A stretch of 64,000 nt of DNA from Chitinophaga pinensis (GCA_945860225.1 CAMAPT010000014.1:32020-96019); one strand, 5' to 3'. Positions 46,005 to 55,284 are shown, numbered from the stretch's first letter. Numbers and translations are program-made. Notes: generated by a model from the sequence alone, not told the origin.

Positions 46005-46682
46005 ATGAGAAAAATAGCATTTTACATTGGACTAACATTAATCGCCATTAGCTTTATTGGTTGCGTTGTAAGTTTCTATCTTTTAGTTTTTAGCTTACCG
46101 GCATTTATCGTTGGAGTAATATTAGTTTTTCTTTCTGACCAGTCGACAAAGACAAAGCTTTTAACAACAATAGTTCCTCTGATTGCATATCTACCTTCAA
46201 CATATCTTTTCCTCTATGTTTACAATTATTCAACGCCTAAAACGATTTTAATACCAAGTGAATTTGAAGGAACTTTACGAGTTGTATACGAAGAAAAATG
46301 CGGGCGTAATTATGACCAAACAGATGGAGTAAAAACATTGACTTTTCCCGAAAACGGATTATTGATTTTAAGCGAAGATTTCGACAGTCACGTTAATTAC
46401 AATTACTACCTGATTGACGAAGTAGGCAACCGAACTGAAATTCCACAAATACTTTCTTTTCGTGAGAAAGTTCAAAAACTACCTTGTGTTTTATTTAGTG
46501 GTTCAGGGACAATCGAACTACCAATAGAAGCCAACAGAACAAATCAAGAAGAAAAAGGAATTACCTATACAGATTTTTACGTTTACAACAAAGACACTAT
46601 TGATAGAAACGATTATAAAAGCCAACAATACTTTGACTCGATGACAACAGCAATCGTAAACCAATGCAGACAACAAAAATAA
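46005..46682 (+). CDS. Membrane protein with soluble C-terminal domain, unknown
   Basis: A 225-residue protein with three membrane helices (about residues 5-28, 30-46, 52-72) followed by a roughly 150-residue extracytoplasmic domain with two cysteines (EKCGRNY, KLPCVLF). The frame extends to a TTG at 45963, but ATG 46005 directly precedes the first helix and is chosen. It is followed after 6 bases by an attC-like element. No family recognised; this pattern of three helices plus a beta-rich domain is frequent among cassette genes. Confidence 0.62.
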   Translation: MRKIAFYIGLTLIAISFIGCVVSFYLLVFSLPAFIVGVILVFLSDQSTKTKLLTTIVPLIAYLPSTYLFLYVYNYSTPKTILIPSEFEGTLRVVYEEKCGRNYDQTDGVKTLTFPENGLLILSEDFDSHVNYNYYLIDEVGNRTEIPQILSFREKVQKLPCVLFSGSGTIELPIEANRTNQEEKGITYTDFYVYNKDTIDRNDYKSQQYFDSMTTAIVNQCRQQK

Positions 46683-46688
46683 TGGCAG

Positions 46689-46823
46689 CCACTAACAGCC
46701 GTTTTGAAAAATCAGGGGTTTCGTACTTCTATGAAAGTTAAGTGCTAAATTCAAGCTTTGTCCATCTAATGAAGCTTAATGAGAATAATACCCGCCTTAA
46801 CAGAGCTGCCAAACGTTATAGCC
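46689..46823 (+). repeat. attC-like element E
   Basis: Left boundary CCACTAAC six bases after the preceding stop; right boundary CCAAACGTTATAGCC. Inside, CAGGGGT and ACCCGCCTT can pair in part. The right end is shared with element D at 32897, and the following bases (GTGCTAAAAAGACGA) resemble those after element D. Confidence 0.55.
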
Positions 46824-46861
46824 AGTGCTAAAAAGACGATACTAAATAAAATATATTAACA

Positions 46862-47359
46862 ATGGAAGAAAGACCAAAAATGATATTAGAACTTACGATA
46901 GCCGACAAGCTATTCGAAATAGTTGGTTGGCTTTTAATAGCAGTGATTTGGGGTTTGACAATTAAAAACTACTCAAACTTACCTGAAACAATTCCGACAC
47001 ATTATAATGGAGCAGGACAAGCTGACGGGTTTGGCGCAAAGACAACTATTTTGACTTTGCCTCTAATGTCAACAGTTTTATTCATTGGACTGACAGTATT
47101 AAATAAGTTTCCACACGTATTCAATTATCCCACCAACATTACGCAAGCCAACGCTTTTAGACAATATACAAACGCAACAAGACTTATAAGATATCTTAAA
47201 CTTATTATCGTTTTTATTTTCGGATTTATTGCATTCAAGACAATTCAAATTGCAAACGGAGAAACAGACGGACTTGGAGTATGGTGTTTACCCCTGACAC
47301 TGGGGCTGATTTTTATTCCAACGATTTACTTTTTAATTAATTCATTTAAGACAAAATAA
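46862..47359 (+). CDS. DUF1648 domain membrane protein
   Basis: A 165-residue protein with four membrane helices. The first extracellular loop has the DUF1648 signature YSNLPETIPTHYNGAGQADG, known from SdpI-like and related membrane proteins. The rest is helix-rich with no SdpI C-terminal domain. It begins 39 bases after element E. A copy of its last 33 codons occurs again at 48981, about 1.6 kb downstream, marking an insertion or duplication event. Confidence 0.82.
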   Translation: MEERPKMILELTIADKLFEIVGWLLIAVIWGLTIKNYSNLPETIPTHYNGAGQADGFGAKTTILTLPLMSTVLFIGLTVLNKFPHVFNYPTNITQANAFRQYTNATRLIRYLKLIIVFIFGFIAFKTIQIANGETDGLGVWCLPLTLGLIFIPTIYFLINSFKTK

Positions 47360-47558
47360 TGACGAAAAGATACGACACTGGAATTCCTAATAATTATGTG
47401 AAGGTATACAATAGTCATCTTTTAATAAAGGATACAAATATTGCCTCGTTAATTTATTTGTATTTTTATTCAGTATTAATGAATAGCTTGTGTTGGTTTC
47501 GTAAAGGTTTTTCACAGACATATTTTAAGACCAGGTCTTTAATAAACCTGAACAAATC

Positions 47559-48341
47559 ATGAGTCATAGAAAATTTAAAAAACAGAGCAGTAAGAAGCAA
47601 ATCTCTGAAATACGGAAGAACTTTTATAAAAGACTATTATATATTGGGATTTGCATTATTCCAATAGTAATTTTTGCTGACAACAATGGTAAATTTAGGC
47701 TTGTTCCATTGCCATTTTTTCTTTTTGGGATATATCAACTTATCTCTATTATTCAACAGTCGATCTTTATAATCGATGACTTTTTTCCACCAAAAACAGT
47801 TTTCGAAAAAAAGACAAAATATTTTGATAAATTTCTTTATTATTTTGCTTCAACCCTATTCTTTGTAGGACTAATTCTCTTAACCTTTGAAATAAGATAC
47901 TTTGACAATACAATCAATGGATTACGCCTTTTTTGGATTGGGGGTTTCGTTGGTATAGGACTGGCAATAATTTCAACTATAATGCTTAAATTATTTCAAC
48001 CAAGTGTGTATGATGAAAGTAAAAGACGATATACTGTACATTTTGGTTTATTCATTGGATTTTTTCTTTTAACAGCTGCCTTAACCGGATTTATTAATCA
48101 CCATTATGCAGACCCAATCAATTTTTGTAAGAAGTATCAACTAAAGAGCAAAAGTATAAATAGTGGAAAGTCAACTGAGTATTTTTTCTTTTTAACTATG
48201 GATGGTAATAATGAAGAAAGATTTTCGGTTGGAAAGAATCGATACAACCATTTTGAAGAAGGAGAACAAATTGAACTTTGTATGTTAAAAGGAAAATTTG
48301 GTTTTGATTATGTGACTGATTTTAAAAAAGTAAATAATTAG
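47559..48341 (+). CDS. Four-helix membrane protein, unknown
   Basis: A 260-residue protein: basic N terminus (SHRKFKKQSSKKQIS), helices near residues 27-43, 48-68, 90-108, 120-142 and 158-180, and a soluble C-terminal domain of about 75 residues rich in Lys and aromatic residues (FSVGKNRYNHFEEGEQIELC). No family recognised. With the next gene it sits inside the block between the two copies of the DUF1648 tail, so it may have arrived by insertion. Confidence 0.6.
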   Translation: MSHRKFKKQSSKKQISEIRKNFYKRLLYIGICIIPIVIFADNNGKFRLVPLPFFLFGIYQLISIIQQSIFIIDDFFPPKTVFEKKTKYFDKFLYYFASTLFFVGLILLTFEIRYFDNTINGLRLFWIGGFVGIGLAIISTIMLKLFQPSVYDESKRRYTVHFGLFIGFFLLTAALTGFINHHYADPINFCKKYQLKSKSINSGKSTEYFFFLTMDGNNEERFSVGKNRYNHFEEGEQIELCMLKGKFGFDYVTDFKKVNN

Positions 48342-48465
48342 AAATATCTCGAAATCTAATATTTAAGCCTTAAAAACATATCTTTGAATTACAAGAAAAT
48401 TTCTAGGCATCATTTATGAAGTTTTCAAACAAACTACATTTTAAGTATTTTAAGTGAAAATATAC

Positions 48466-48945
48466 ATGAAAATATTTCCTACCAAGCATTTTAAATTTAC
48501 ATTGAATGGTAATAATCCTGAAAAATACATCGAATTATTAAAATCTAAAACCTTAGAATCTAATAGCCTTTCAACCAAATCGACCAATAAAGAATTTATA
48601 GGGCGAATCAATGGATCCTATTTTGAAATAATTGGTTCTGAAATTGGTATTGGTGCATTTATAGTATTACGAGGTAATTTTTTAAATGATGCCATTAACA
48701 TTGTTGCAGAAATTAATCCTCCCTTCAAAAAATTAATCTCAGTTTTATTTATTCTAGTAATAGCAAGCATCGCTTATAATGGCTTTATAATTGGGTTTCC
48801 AGCAGCCTTAGGAATGTTAATCCCATTAATGATATTTATTGGATTTGTTCGGTTTGTATTTCTGCGTTTATTTTTTTACAAGGCAATTAACTTGATTTTT
48901 AAAAAATTCACTAGTATATTAAATCTAAATCAAACACGTATTTAA
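48466..48945 (+). CDS. Small membrane protein, unknown
   Basis: A 159-residue protein. The first 85 residues are a soluble region with an immunity- or adaptor-like pattern (FKFTLNGNNPEKYIELL, FIGRINGSYFEIIG), followed by helices LISVLFILVIASIAYNGFII and AALGMLIPLMIFIGFVRFVF. A GTG at 48454 is an alternative start; ATG 48466 is preferred. Within the same inserted block as the four-helix gene. No family recognised. Confidence 0.58.
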   Translation: MKIFPTKHFKFTLNGNNPEKYIELLKSKTLESNSLSTKSTNKEFIGRINGSYFEIIGSEIGIGAFIVLRGNFLNDAINIVAEINPPFKKLISVLFILVIASIAYNGFIIGFPAALGMLIPLMIFIGFVRFVFLRLFFYKAINLIFKKFTSILNLNQTRI

Positions 48946-48980
48946 AACTTAAACTAAATCGAGAGACAATAAATTAATTT

Positions 48981-49082
48981 GAAACAGACGGTCTTGGAGT
49001 ATGGTGTTTACCCCTAACACTGGGGCTGATTTTTATTCCAACGATTTATTTTCTGATTAAATCATTCATTACAAAACAATGA
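48981..49082 (+). pseudogene. Duplicated 3' end of the DUF1648 gene
   Basis: Codes for ETDGLGVWCLPLTLGLIF and IPTIYFLI before a stop, nearly the same as codons 137-165 of the gene at 46862-47359, with few base changes. The match begins abruptly at GAAACAGACGG and continues about 15 bases past the stop (TGACGAAAAGATA). No start codon or upstream part is present. The remainder of the 48946-49267 gap is the attC-like element F. Confidence 0.85.
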
Positions 49083-49098
49083 CGAAAAGATAAAACAC

Positions 49099-49198
49099 TA
49101 GTAATAACAGCACCTACAAGAATTTGGTGTTTCAGTGGTTAAATGAAGCTTTGTGTTTCGAAATCACTAACTTCTTTTAACTCCAAAACATTAGTAAT
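49099..49198 (+). repeat. attC-like element F
   Basis: Left boundary TAGTAATAAC; right end CAAAACATTAGTAATAA, where a G to A change has replaced the usual CGTTAG. TTTGGTGTTTC pairs with GAAATCACTAA. Shares TAACAGCACCTACAA and GGTTAAATGAAGCTTT with element D. It follows the duplicated DUF1648 tail directly and is probably the original site behind that gene. Confidence 0.58.
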
Positions 49199-49267
49199 AA
49201 ATAGCAGAACAATTGCGTAAAATGAAAAACGCTTTGTTAGACAAGATACTTACACATACTGACCATT

Positions 49268-49915
49268 TTAATCGATGTCTTCCGATTGCTTGGTTCTTGA
49301 AGCTTTAAAGCTTATTCGACGGCTAATAGCAAGAACTATACCTCTATTGTAAACTTGATGAGAAGCTCCCGGTAATTGCTTTCTAACAGGAAGAAGTGAG
49401 TGGGTTAATCGCAACCCTACAAGCCATTTTTCGTTAAATACGCAACCAGTACCTAGATTAAAAGTAAAGTCTTTATTACTAAAGGGATAAAGGTCTGTTT
49501 GGAAAGGAAACGCTCCTCTGTCTGTATATTCTCCAGTATTGATTAATGCTGCTAATGCCGGACCAAATTCAAAGTAAGCCTTTTTCTTGTTATATTGAAA
49601 GAGAATTGGGATTTCAAAGTAAGATAGACGTAAAAAATAATCGCCATAATTGGATTTAGTTGGATTGTCTCCAGCGGTTCCTTTGCCAATTTCATATAAT
49701 TCAGCCTGCATAGTCCAACTTTTACTTATTTTTATCTGAACCCACATTCCTCCCATCAAGGCAGGTTTTGGATGAGTTTTCATGGGCCAACCTGTAATAG
49801 TGTGCATTCCTAAACCTAATTTAAGCCCAATTTTACTTTGAGTTTTTAATTTACCTTGAGACCAAACATCAAGGCAAATAATTGACATGACAAAAAAAAT
49901 GAAAAGCTTTTTCAT
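49268..49915 (-). CDS. PorT-family outer-membrane beta-barrel protein
   Basis: A 215-residue exported protein (signal peptide ending LDVWSQG). Typical barrel strands follow: KIGLKLGLGMHTITGW, YFLRLSYFEIPILFQYN, AYFEFGPALAALI, FTFNLGTGCVFNEKW, VGLRLTHSLLP. The YFEIPIL motif is characteristic of the outer-membrane beta-barrel/PorT-like family. It is the only minus-strand gene in this stretch. On its own strand GTTAGCAATG lies at its start (ATG included) and GTCTAACAAAGCG lies 21-33 bases past its stop, so it may be a cassette in the opposite orientation. Confidence 0.8.
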   Translation of the reverse strand: MKKLFIFFVMSIICLDVWSQGKLKTQSKIGLKLGLGMHTITGWPMKTHPKPALMGGMWVQIKISKSWTMQAELYEIGKGTAGDNPTKSNYGDYFLRLSYFEIPILFQYNKKKAYFEFGPALAALINTGEYTDRGAFPFQTDLYPFSNKDFTFNLGTGCVFNEKWLVGLRLTHSLLPVRKQLPGASHQVYNRGIVLAISRRISFKASRTKQSEDID

Positions 49916-50153
49916 TGCTAACGAACGGAATTGTTATGTAAAAAATTGTGGCAATAACATATCTTTATTCAAACGTTTCGGTAGACATTGTTTCAAAGCC
50001 ACACAAGTTCTAGCTACCAACCGTCAGGTGGTAAAAAAACTAAAATGAAATCACTTAGAATCGCTTAATTGAAATTTTTTTCGGTTAAGTATTCAAGTAA
50101 AAAATGTTTAACTTAGTTTTTTAAAGGCTGACGTTTTGGACAAACATGCAACT

Positions 50154-50774
50154 ATGACAGTTTTAAAGAAAATATTGAAGTGGGCATTGATAATTGGAGG
50201 TGGTGGGTTTGCTCTTTGTATTATAAGCGCAACCATTTATGTTATTTTCATTTTTTCACAGTTTGACTCTTCAAGCTACAAAGACCTGACTGAAAACTAT
50301 GAACTAAAATCAAAAGAAATATTTGAACTCAAGACTTTTATTAATTCAATTGTTCCATCAAACAAATCAGTTGACATAGAGTTTGAAGACAATAATACAT
50401 TAGGAATTTTCCACGTAACAGAGGGCGGTAATTACGACAGCAATTGGGACGTAGAAACTAATTCGGGTAAGGCAGACACTTTGTTCCAAAAAATTGGTTG
50501 GACAACTGAAACACTAAAAACACTAAAAGACAAATTGGACAAGGCAAATTGCATTTCAGTTTCAAATGGCGACCCTTGTAAGATAGGATTTCACAGAAAC
50601 GGAATGGGAAAATATTATTACAACGTATTTAGCAAACCCATTGCAGACAGTCTAAAAACAACTTACAATGATAGTTGCACATACATTCTATTTAAGGACA
50701 ATATTGTTTTAGAATGGGGCGGTGGAGCAATTGGCAATCAATGTTTCCCTGACCTTAAAAACGGCGGACTATAA
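50154..50774 (+). CDS. Membrane-anchored protein, unknown
   Basis: A 206-residue protein with one N-terminal helix (WALIIGGGGFALCIISATIY) and a soluble extracytoplasmic domain of about 160 residues. The domain has two cysteine-containing loops (KANCISVSNGDPCKIGF, DSCTYILF) and ends GGGAIGNQCFPDLKNGG. A TTG at 50136 is an alternative start; ATG 50154 is preferred. The stop lies inside ACTATAACG, a TAAC end like those behind other genes here. The 49916-50153 gap holds nothing further that I can name. Confidence 0.6.
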   Translation: MTVLKKILKWALIIGGGGFALCIISATIYVIFIFSQFDSSSYKDLTENYELKSKEIFELKTFINSIVPSNKSVDIEFEDNNTLGIFHVTEGGNYDSNWDVETNSGKADTLFQKIGWTTETLKTLKDKLDKANCISVSNGDPCKIGFHRNGMGKYYYNVFSKPIADSLKTTYNDSCTYILFKDNIVLEWGGGAIGNQCFPDLKNGGL

Positions 50775-50943
50775 CGTGAATATTGAGACAATAAGAAAGG
50801 TGCATATAACACGTCTTGATACCACCAATGCCACTAGCCTATTCTGGCAGCCCACACTGCACGAAAATGAATACTTCGGAAAAATGAAACAAAAAAATAG
50901 GGATTAACACTTCGGAAAAAATTAAAAATAAAAGAAAGTATTT

Positions 50944-51357
50944 ATGAGACAAGACGACTATTACCTAAAACAAATTGACCTTTTAGGAAAAATATTAGGC
51001 AAAATTGTAAGTGACATTTTGAAAACTAATAGTACAGATGATGTTATGGAAGGGTTTGAGGCAGCTTCCCAAGCACTTAAGCATGAAGTTGGCATTAATT
51101 TTAATGACTTACTAAATAAAAATAATGACGAAATCGTGACCTTTCTTCAACAAGATAAAAAATTAAACAATAATCATTTGGAAAAACTAGCAGAAATTCT
51201 TTTTGAATTAGGTAAAGAACACCACTCTGAATACAAAAAAAACTTATTTGAGAAAAGTCTGACAATTTATTCATTTGTCAATAATAACAGTTCAACATAC
51301 TCTATTGAAAGAGTCAATAAAATGGATAAAATAAATAAGATACTAATTAACCTTTAA
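50944..51357 (+). CDS. Conserved Bacteroidota protein, DUF6483-like
   Basis: A 137-residue soluble helical protein that starts MRQDDYYLKQIDLLGKILGKI, an opening I recognise from small hypothetical proteins in this phylum and from DUF6483-type proteins. A TPR-like pattern (EKLAEILFELGKEHHSEY, NLFEKSLTIYSFVN) runs through the second half. No catalytic residues evident. The gene is free-standing, 58 bases before the propeller lipoprotein gene. Confidence 0.65.
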   Translation: MRQDDYYLKQIDLLGKILGKIVSDILKTNSTDDVMEGFEAASQALKHEVGINFNDLLNKNNDEIVTFLQQDKKLNNNHLEKLAEILFELGKEHHSEYKKNLFEKSLTIYSFVNNNSSTYSIERVNKMDKINKILINL

Positions 51358-51414
51358 AGTACTTGATAGAAAACTCATTTAAACCATGCACAAAAAATTT
51401 ACAAAGTGATATAA

Positions 51415-52521
51415 ATGAATCATTTAAAAATAATTCTGGTTCAATCGACCATAGTCGCTTTTATAATTATTTGTTTAAATTCCTGCAACGGAAAAATTCA
51501 AAATAAAAACAAAACCAACGAAGACGGCAAAGCTAACTTAACTCATCAACTCAACAGCTTTAATGCAATATCCAATAGTATGGACAAAAATATAAGAAGT
51601 ATTTTTCAAGACAAGAATGGTAATTATTGGATTGGGACAAATGGTGCAGGAGTATATCGTTACGACACAAAAACATTGACACAATTTACTGTTAAAGAAG
51701 GCCTTGCAGACAATCAAGTACTAAACATTCAAGAGGATGATTTGGGAAATATTTGGTTCGGAACAGGCAAATTCGGCATTAGTAAATTTGATGGTAAAAA
51801 ATTCACAATTCATACCAAAAAGGTCAAAATAACTCACGGTGCCAAAACAAATTGGCAATCCACAAATAACGATTTATGGTTTTACGCTGGTGGTGGCGTG
51901 TTTAGGTACAGCAATTCTTCACTTAATTATTTACCTCTTGACCCATCAAGTTCAAACATAAAAACCAACGCTCCTTTTTTACTTAGTCGTTATGGTGTTT
52001 ACTCTATCCTCAAAGACAAGAAAGGCAATGTTTGGTTCGGAACACAAGCAGAAGGTGTATGCAGATATGATGGAAAAAAACTAACTTAGTTTAAAGAAAA
52101 AGGGCTTGCTGGTCCTGCCGTTCTTGGTTTATTTGAAGACAGTATGGGCAGACTTTGGTTTGGAAATAATGGAGCTGGATTATTCTTATATGAAGGAAAT
52201 ACTTTGACAAATTTCACAGAAGAAAAAGGACTTAATAATGTCGACTTTAGAACTTCTGGAAAATCTGGTTTAGGAACTTTGGCTCTTGTATATTCTATCA
52301 ACGAAGACAATAATGGTAACATCTGGATTGGAACAGTTGATGCAGGAGTTTGGAAATATGACAGAAACAACTTGACTAATTACACAACCAAAGACGGACT
52401 TACAAGCAATGCAGTAAACACAATTTATAAGGACAAAAACGGAGAACTGTGGTTTGGGACTGACAGCAATGGTATATGTAAATTCAATGGAACAAGATTC
52501 GCCGAGTTCATCATCAAATAA
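51415..52521 (+). pseudogene. Two-component-regulator-propeller lipoprotein, split by an in-frame TAG
   Basis: A 369-codon gene with a lipobox-type signal peptide (IICLNSCNG) and about seven regulator-propeller repeats of the form IFQDKNGNYWIGTNGAGVYRY. At 52087-52089 a TAG interrupts the frame in KKLT-stop-FKEKGLAG, exactly where other repeats have LTQF (CAG), so a single C to T change explains it. Frame and repeat spacing continue normally to 52521. The product stops after 224 residues, or the downstream half is expressed separately from ATG 52144. Such repeats normally form the sensor of hybrid kinases; here there is no kinase part. Confidence 0.8.
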
Positions 52522-52640
52522 ATTAACAGTGCGGCAGAAAATGAGCAGTCGCTAATATCGGTTTGGCAAAAGTGGTAGTTTTGTTCTCCTCATCAAGATT
52601 TATGGTGAAAATAACTACCTTCACCAAGCATCAAATCCAT
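52522..52640 (+). repeat. attC-like element G
   Basis: Begins ATTAACAGTGCGG just behind the propeller gene. TTTGGCAAAAGTGGTAGTTTT pairs well with its near-complement AAAATAACTACCTTCACCAA (20 bases shown) further on. A clear CGTTA right end is missing. The AAAAGTGG-GGTT pattern is also seen at 33520. Confidence 0.5.
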
Positions 52641-52687
52641 GGTCTGTAATGGCAATAAAAAAAACAAACATTAACAAATAAATAATT

Positions 52688-53455
52688 ATGACACTCTTAC
52701 CAATTTTAGTATTTACAATTGCAATATTATTATCAGGCCTTAGAATTGCACAAGAATATCAAAGAGCCGTGGTATTTAGACTTGGGCGTTTTCAATCTAC
52801 TAAAGGACCAGGACTTTACTGGATTATACCTTTAATAGAAAAGCAGCAAAAAGTTGACATAAGAACTAAAACTGTAGACCTTGAACAACAAGAAACAATA
52901 ACCAAAGACAGTGTGACAATCAAAGTAAATGCTGTTCTTTGGTTTAAAATAACAAACCCACAAGATGCAATTATTAAAGTCGCTGATTATAATAAAGCCG
53001 TCTATCAATTTTCTGTAACGGCTTTGAGAAATATAATAGGACAACACACCCTTGACGAAGTATTGAGAGAAAGGGAACAAATTAATGGAACACTTCAAAA
53101 AATTGTAGACGGTGTTACTGAAGCTTGGGGAATAAAAATTGAAATGGTAGAAATGAAAGATGTTGAAATTCCGGAAGCAATGCAAAGAGCAATGGCAAGA
53201 GAAGCGGAAGCAATGAGAGAAAAAAGAGCCCGCATTGTAAAGGCTGAAGCAGAATTGGAGGCATCCATCAAACTTACTCAAGGATCGAAAGAAATGGAAA
53301 AAAGTCCAATGGCTCTTGAATTAAGACGTATGCAAATGTTGGCGGAAATTGGCATCGATAATAATACGACGACGATCGTTCTCGTACCTTCCGAATTTAC
53401 TAATGCAGCAAGAAGTTTTACAGAACTTGTGACTCAAAAAAAAGTTAAAGAATAA
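52688..53455 (+). CDS. Slipin / stomatin-like SPFH protein
   Basis: A 255-residue SPFH protein: N-terminal membrane hairpin (LPILVFTIAILLSGL), then the band-7 domain with EYQRAVVFRLGRFQSTKGPG, DIRTKTVDLEQQETITKDSV and HTLDEVLREREQIN, and a C-terminal Ala/Glu-rich coiled coil (AMAREAEAMREKRARIVKAE). Typical slipin length. These proteins form oligomeric membrane scaffolds and often pair with an NfeD-type protease, which is not encoded next to it here. It is the last gene before the citrate synthase. Confidence 0.93.
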   Translation: MTLLPILVFTIAILLSGLRIAQEYQRAVVFRLGRFQSTKGPGLYWIIPLIEKQQKVDIRTKTVDLEQQETITKDSVTIKVNAVLWFKITNPQDAIIKVADYNKAVYQFSVTALRNIIGQHTLDEVLREREQINGTLQKIVDGVTEAWGIKIEMVEMKDVEIPEAMQRAMAREAEAMREKRARIVKAEAELEASIKLTQGSKEMEKSPMALELRRMQMLAEIGIDNNTTTIVLVPSEFTNAARSFTELVTQKKVKE

Positions 53456-53660
53456 TTAGCCACATACCGCTAACTTATAAGGCTTAAAATAAGTTGAGAA
53501 GCGAGACTTTGATTTTATCCTTTATTGAAACAATTTTCGAAAACTAAAGTGATAATTCACTTCTTTACTTAAAAAATAAACTTATTTTTATTTTAACTGT
53601 AATAATGTCAATTAGCCTTATCAAGTAAAATTGTTAAAAACTCAAGCAAAATATGTAAAA

Positions 53661-53690
53661 TTGATAAAAAAATAATATAAATTAAATTTG
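53661..53690 (+). promoter_or_regulatory. Bacteroidota promoter of the citrate synthase gene
   Basis: TTG at 53661-53663 and TAAATTTG at 53683-53690 are separated by 19 bases, the spacing and sequence of the -33/-7 Bacteroidota promoter (TTTG...TAnnTTTG). Transcription should start near 53697, leaving a leader of about 45 bases before the ATG at 53742. Confidence 0.72.
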
Positions 53691-53741
53691 TTTAAATCAA
53701 TACACTGTATAAATTTACGAGGTTTTTAAAACGACAAAAAA

Positions 53742-55082
53742 ATGGATAGATTAAAAGATAAGTTTCGCGAAAAAGCAGTGCCTTTAGCAGCTGAGATTAA
53801 AGATATTATCAAAAATCACGGCGATTTGAAATTAGGTGAAATTACGGTAGCTCAAGTATATCAAGGAATGAAAGGTATGGTTGGAATGGTTACTGAAACA
53901 TCTAAATTAGATGCCGAAGAAGGAATTCGTTTTAGAGGATATTCTATTCCTGAATTACGCAAACACTTACCAAAAGCACCGGGTGGTACAGAACCATTAC
54001 CGGAAGGTATTTTTTATTTAATGTTGGTAGGAGAACTTCCAACTCAGGAAGACGTTAATTTTATTACCAACGAATGGCAAAAACGCAGTAATGTACCTAA
54101 ACATGTGTTTGATGTTATTGAAAAATTGCCTTTAGATACCCATCCGATGACTCAATTTGTGATTGGTGTAATGGCTATGCAAACTGAAAGTTTATTTGCA
54201 AAAGCTTATGCAAAAGGTATCAATAAAAAGGATTACTGGGACTATGTGTACGAAGATTCAATGAATTTAATTGCACGTTTACCTCGTGTAGCAGCATATA
54301 TTTACCGTCGTAAATATAAAGGTGGTGCTCACATTGAACCAGATCATAAATTAGATTGGGCAGCAAATTTTGCTCACATGTTAGGTTACGAAGAATTTGA
54401 CATGAAACGTTTAATGCGTTTATATTTAACGATTCACGTTGATCACGAAGGTGGTAACGTTTCTGCTCATGCTACCCACTTAGTTGGTTCTGCTCTAAGC
54501 GATCCTTATTTAGCATTTGCAGCCGGCATGAACGGCTTAGCAGGTCCATTACATGGTTTAGCTAACCAAGAAGTGTTAAGCTGGATTATGGAATTGAAAG
54601 AGAACTTAGGAGGTGGTTTACCAACTAAAGAACAAATTGCTGAATACATTAAAAAAACACTATCTGAAGGAAAAGTAGTTCCAGGATATGGTCACGCGGT
54701 ATTACGTAAAACAGATCCTCGTTTCACGGCTCAACAAGATTTCTACAGAACTTACATTAAACATGATAACATCTGTGAAATCGTACAAATGGTTTACGAA
54801 GTAGCGCCTCCAATCTTAGAATCTACAGGAAAAATTAAAAATCCTTGGCCTAACGTAGATGCTCACTCAGGTGCGTTATTGGTGCATTATGGCATGCATG
54901 AATACGATTTCTATACAGTATTATTTGGAGTATCTCGTGCTTTAGGTGTATTAGCAAGTTTAATTTGGGATAGAGCGACAGGTTCAGCTATTGAAAGACC
55001 AAACTCTACCACAACTGAAAATATAAAAGCTAAAATAAAAGCAGCTCAAGAAGCAAAAGCGGCTCAAGAAACAAAGGCTTAA
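53742..55082 (+). CDS. gltA: Citrate synthase, eukaryotic (mitochondrial) type
   Basis: First enzyme of the TCA cycle. The 446-residue protein is of the mitochondrial-like group used by many Bacteroidota: HATHLVGSALSDPY, AAGMNGLAGPLHGLANQEVL with the catalytic His, VVPGYGHAVLRKTDPRF, NVDAHSGALL with the catalytic Asp region, and GVSRALG. The last 20 residues are an Ala/Lys/Glu-rich tail with an imperfect AAQEAK/AAQETK repeat that is not part of the catalytic fold. Transcribed alone from the promoter at 53661, ended by the hairpin at 55106. Confidence 0.96.
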   Translation: MDRLKDKFREKAVPLAAEIKDIIKNHGDLKLGEITVAQVYQGMKGMVGMVTETSKLDAEEGIRFRGYSIPELRKHLPKAPGGTEPLPEGIFYLMLVGELPTQEDVNFITNEWQKRSNVPKHVFDVIEKLPLDTHPMTQFVIGVMAMQTESLFAKAYAKGINKKDYWDYVYEDSMNLIARLPRVAAYIYRRKYKGGAHIEPDHKLDWAANFAHMLGYEEFDMKRLMRLYLTIHVDHEGGNVSAHATHLVGSALSDPYLAFAAGMNGLAGPLHGLANQEVLSWIMELKENLGGGLPTKEQIAEYIKKTLSEGKVVPGYGHAVLRKTDPRFTAQQDFYRTYIKHDNICEIVQMVYEVAPPILESTGKIKNPWPNVDAHSGALLVHYGMHEYDFYTVLFGVSRALGVLASLIWDRATGSAIERPNSTTTENIKAKIKAAQEAKAAQETKA

Positions 55083-55105
55083 TATAATTTACTTTTTTCA
55101 TTTCA

Positions 55106-55146
55106 AAATAGGCTGTCTCAAAAGGGCAGCCTATTTGATTTTTGAT
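55106..55146 (+). terminator. Terminator of the citrate synthase gene
   Basis: AAATAGGCTG (55106-55115) and CAGCCTATTT (55127-55136) form a 10-bp stem with an 11-base loop, followed by GATTTTTGAT. It lies 24 bases after the stop codon. Confidence 0.75.
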
Positions 55147-55284
55147 AGACTCAACACACCAAAAAACAGTACTATTTTCAGTCAATATTCATTATTCGGG
55201 TTTTTAAACCTGGTGTTTCATAAACCTGAACTGATGGATACTATCATCATTCCACCGTAAATTACAATATATATTGTGAATGCT

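Noticed and set aside
47359..47562. Open frame of 67 codons overlapping the DUF1648 stop (TAATG)
   Set aside because: Its first codons (MTKRYDTG) match the non-coding bases that follow the duplicated DUF1648 tail at 49079, where the frame closes at once (MTKR, stop); no family or signal seen, so probably chance.
50722..50907. 61-codon open frame overlapping the end of the 50154-50774 gene
   Set aside because: Starts inside the better-supported gene in another frame, low-complexity middle and no recognisable pattern.
28542..53500. Elements as plain MITEs or REP sequences
   Set aside because: Not fully excluded, but gene-specific complementary flanks and stop codons lying within the TAAC boundary fit cassettes better.
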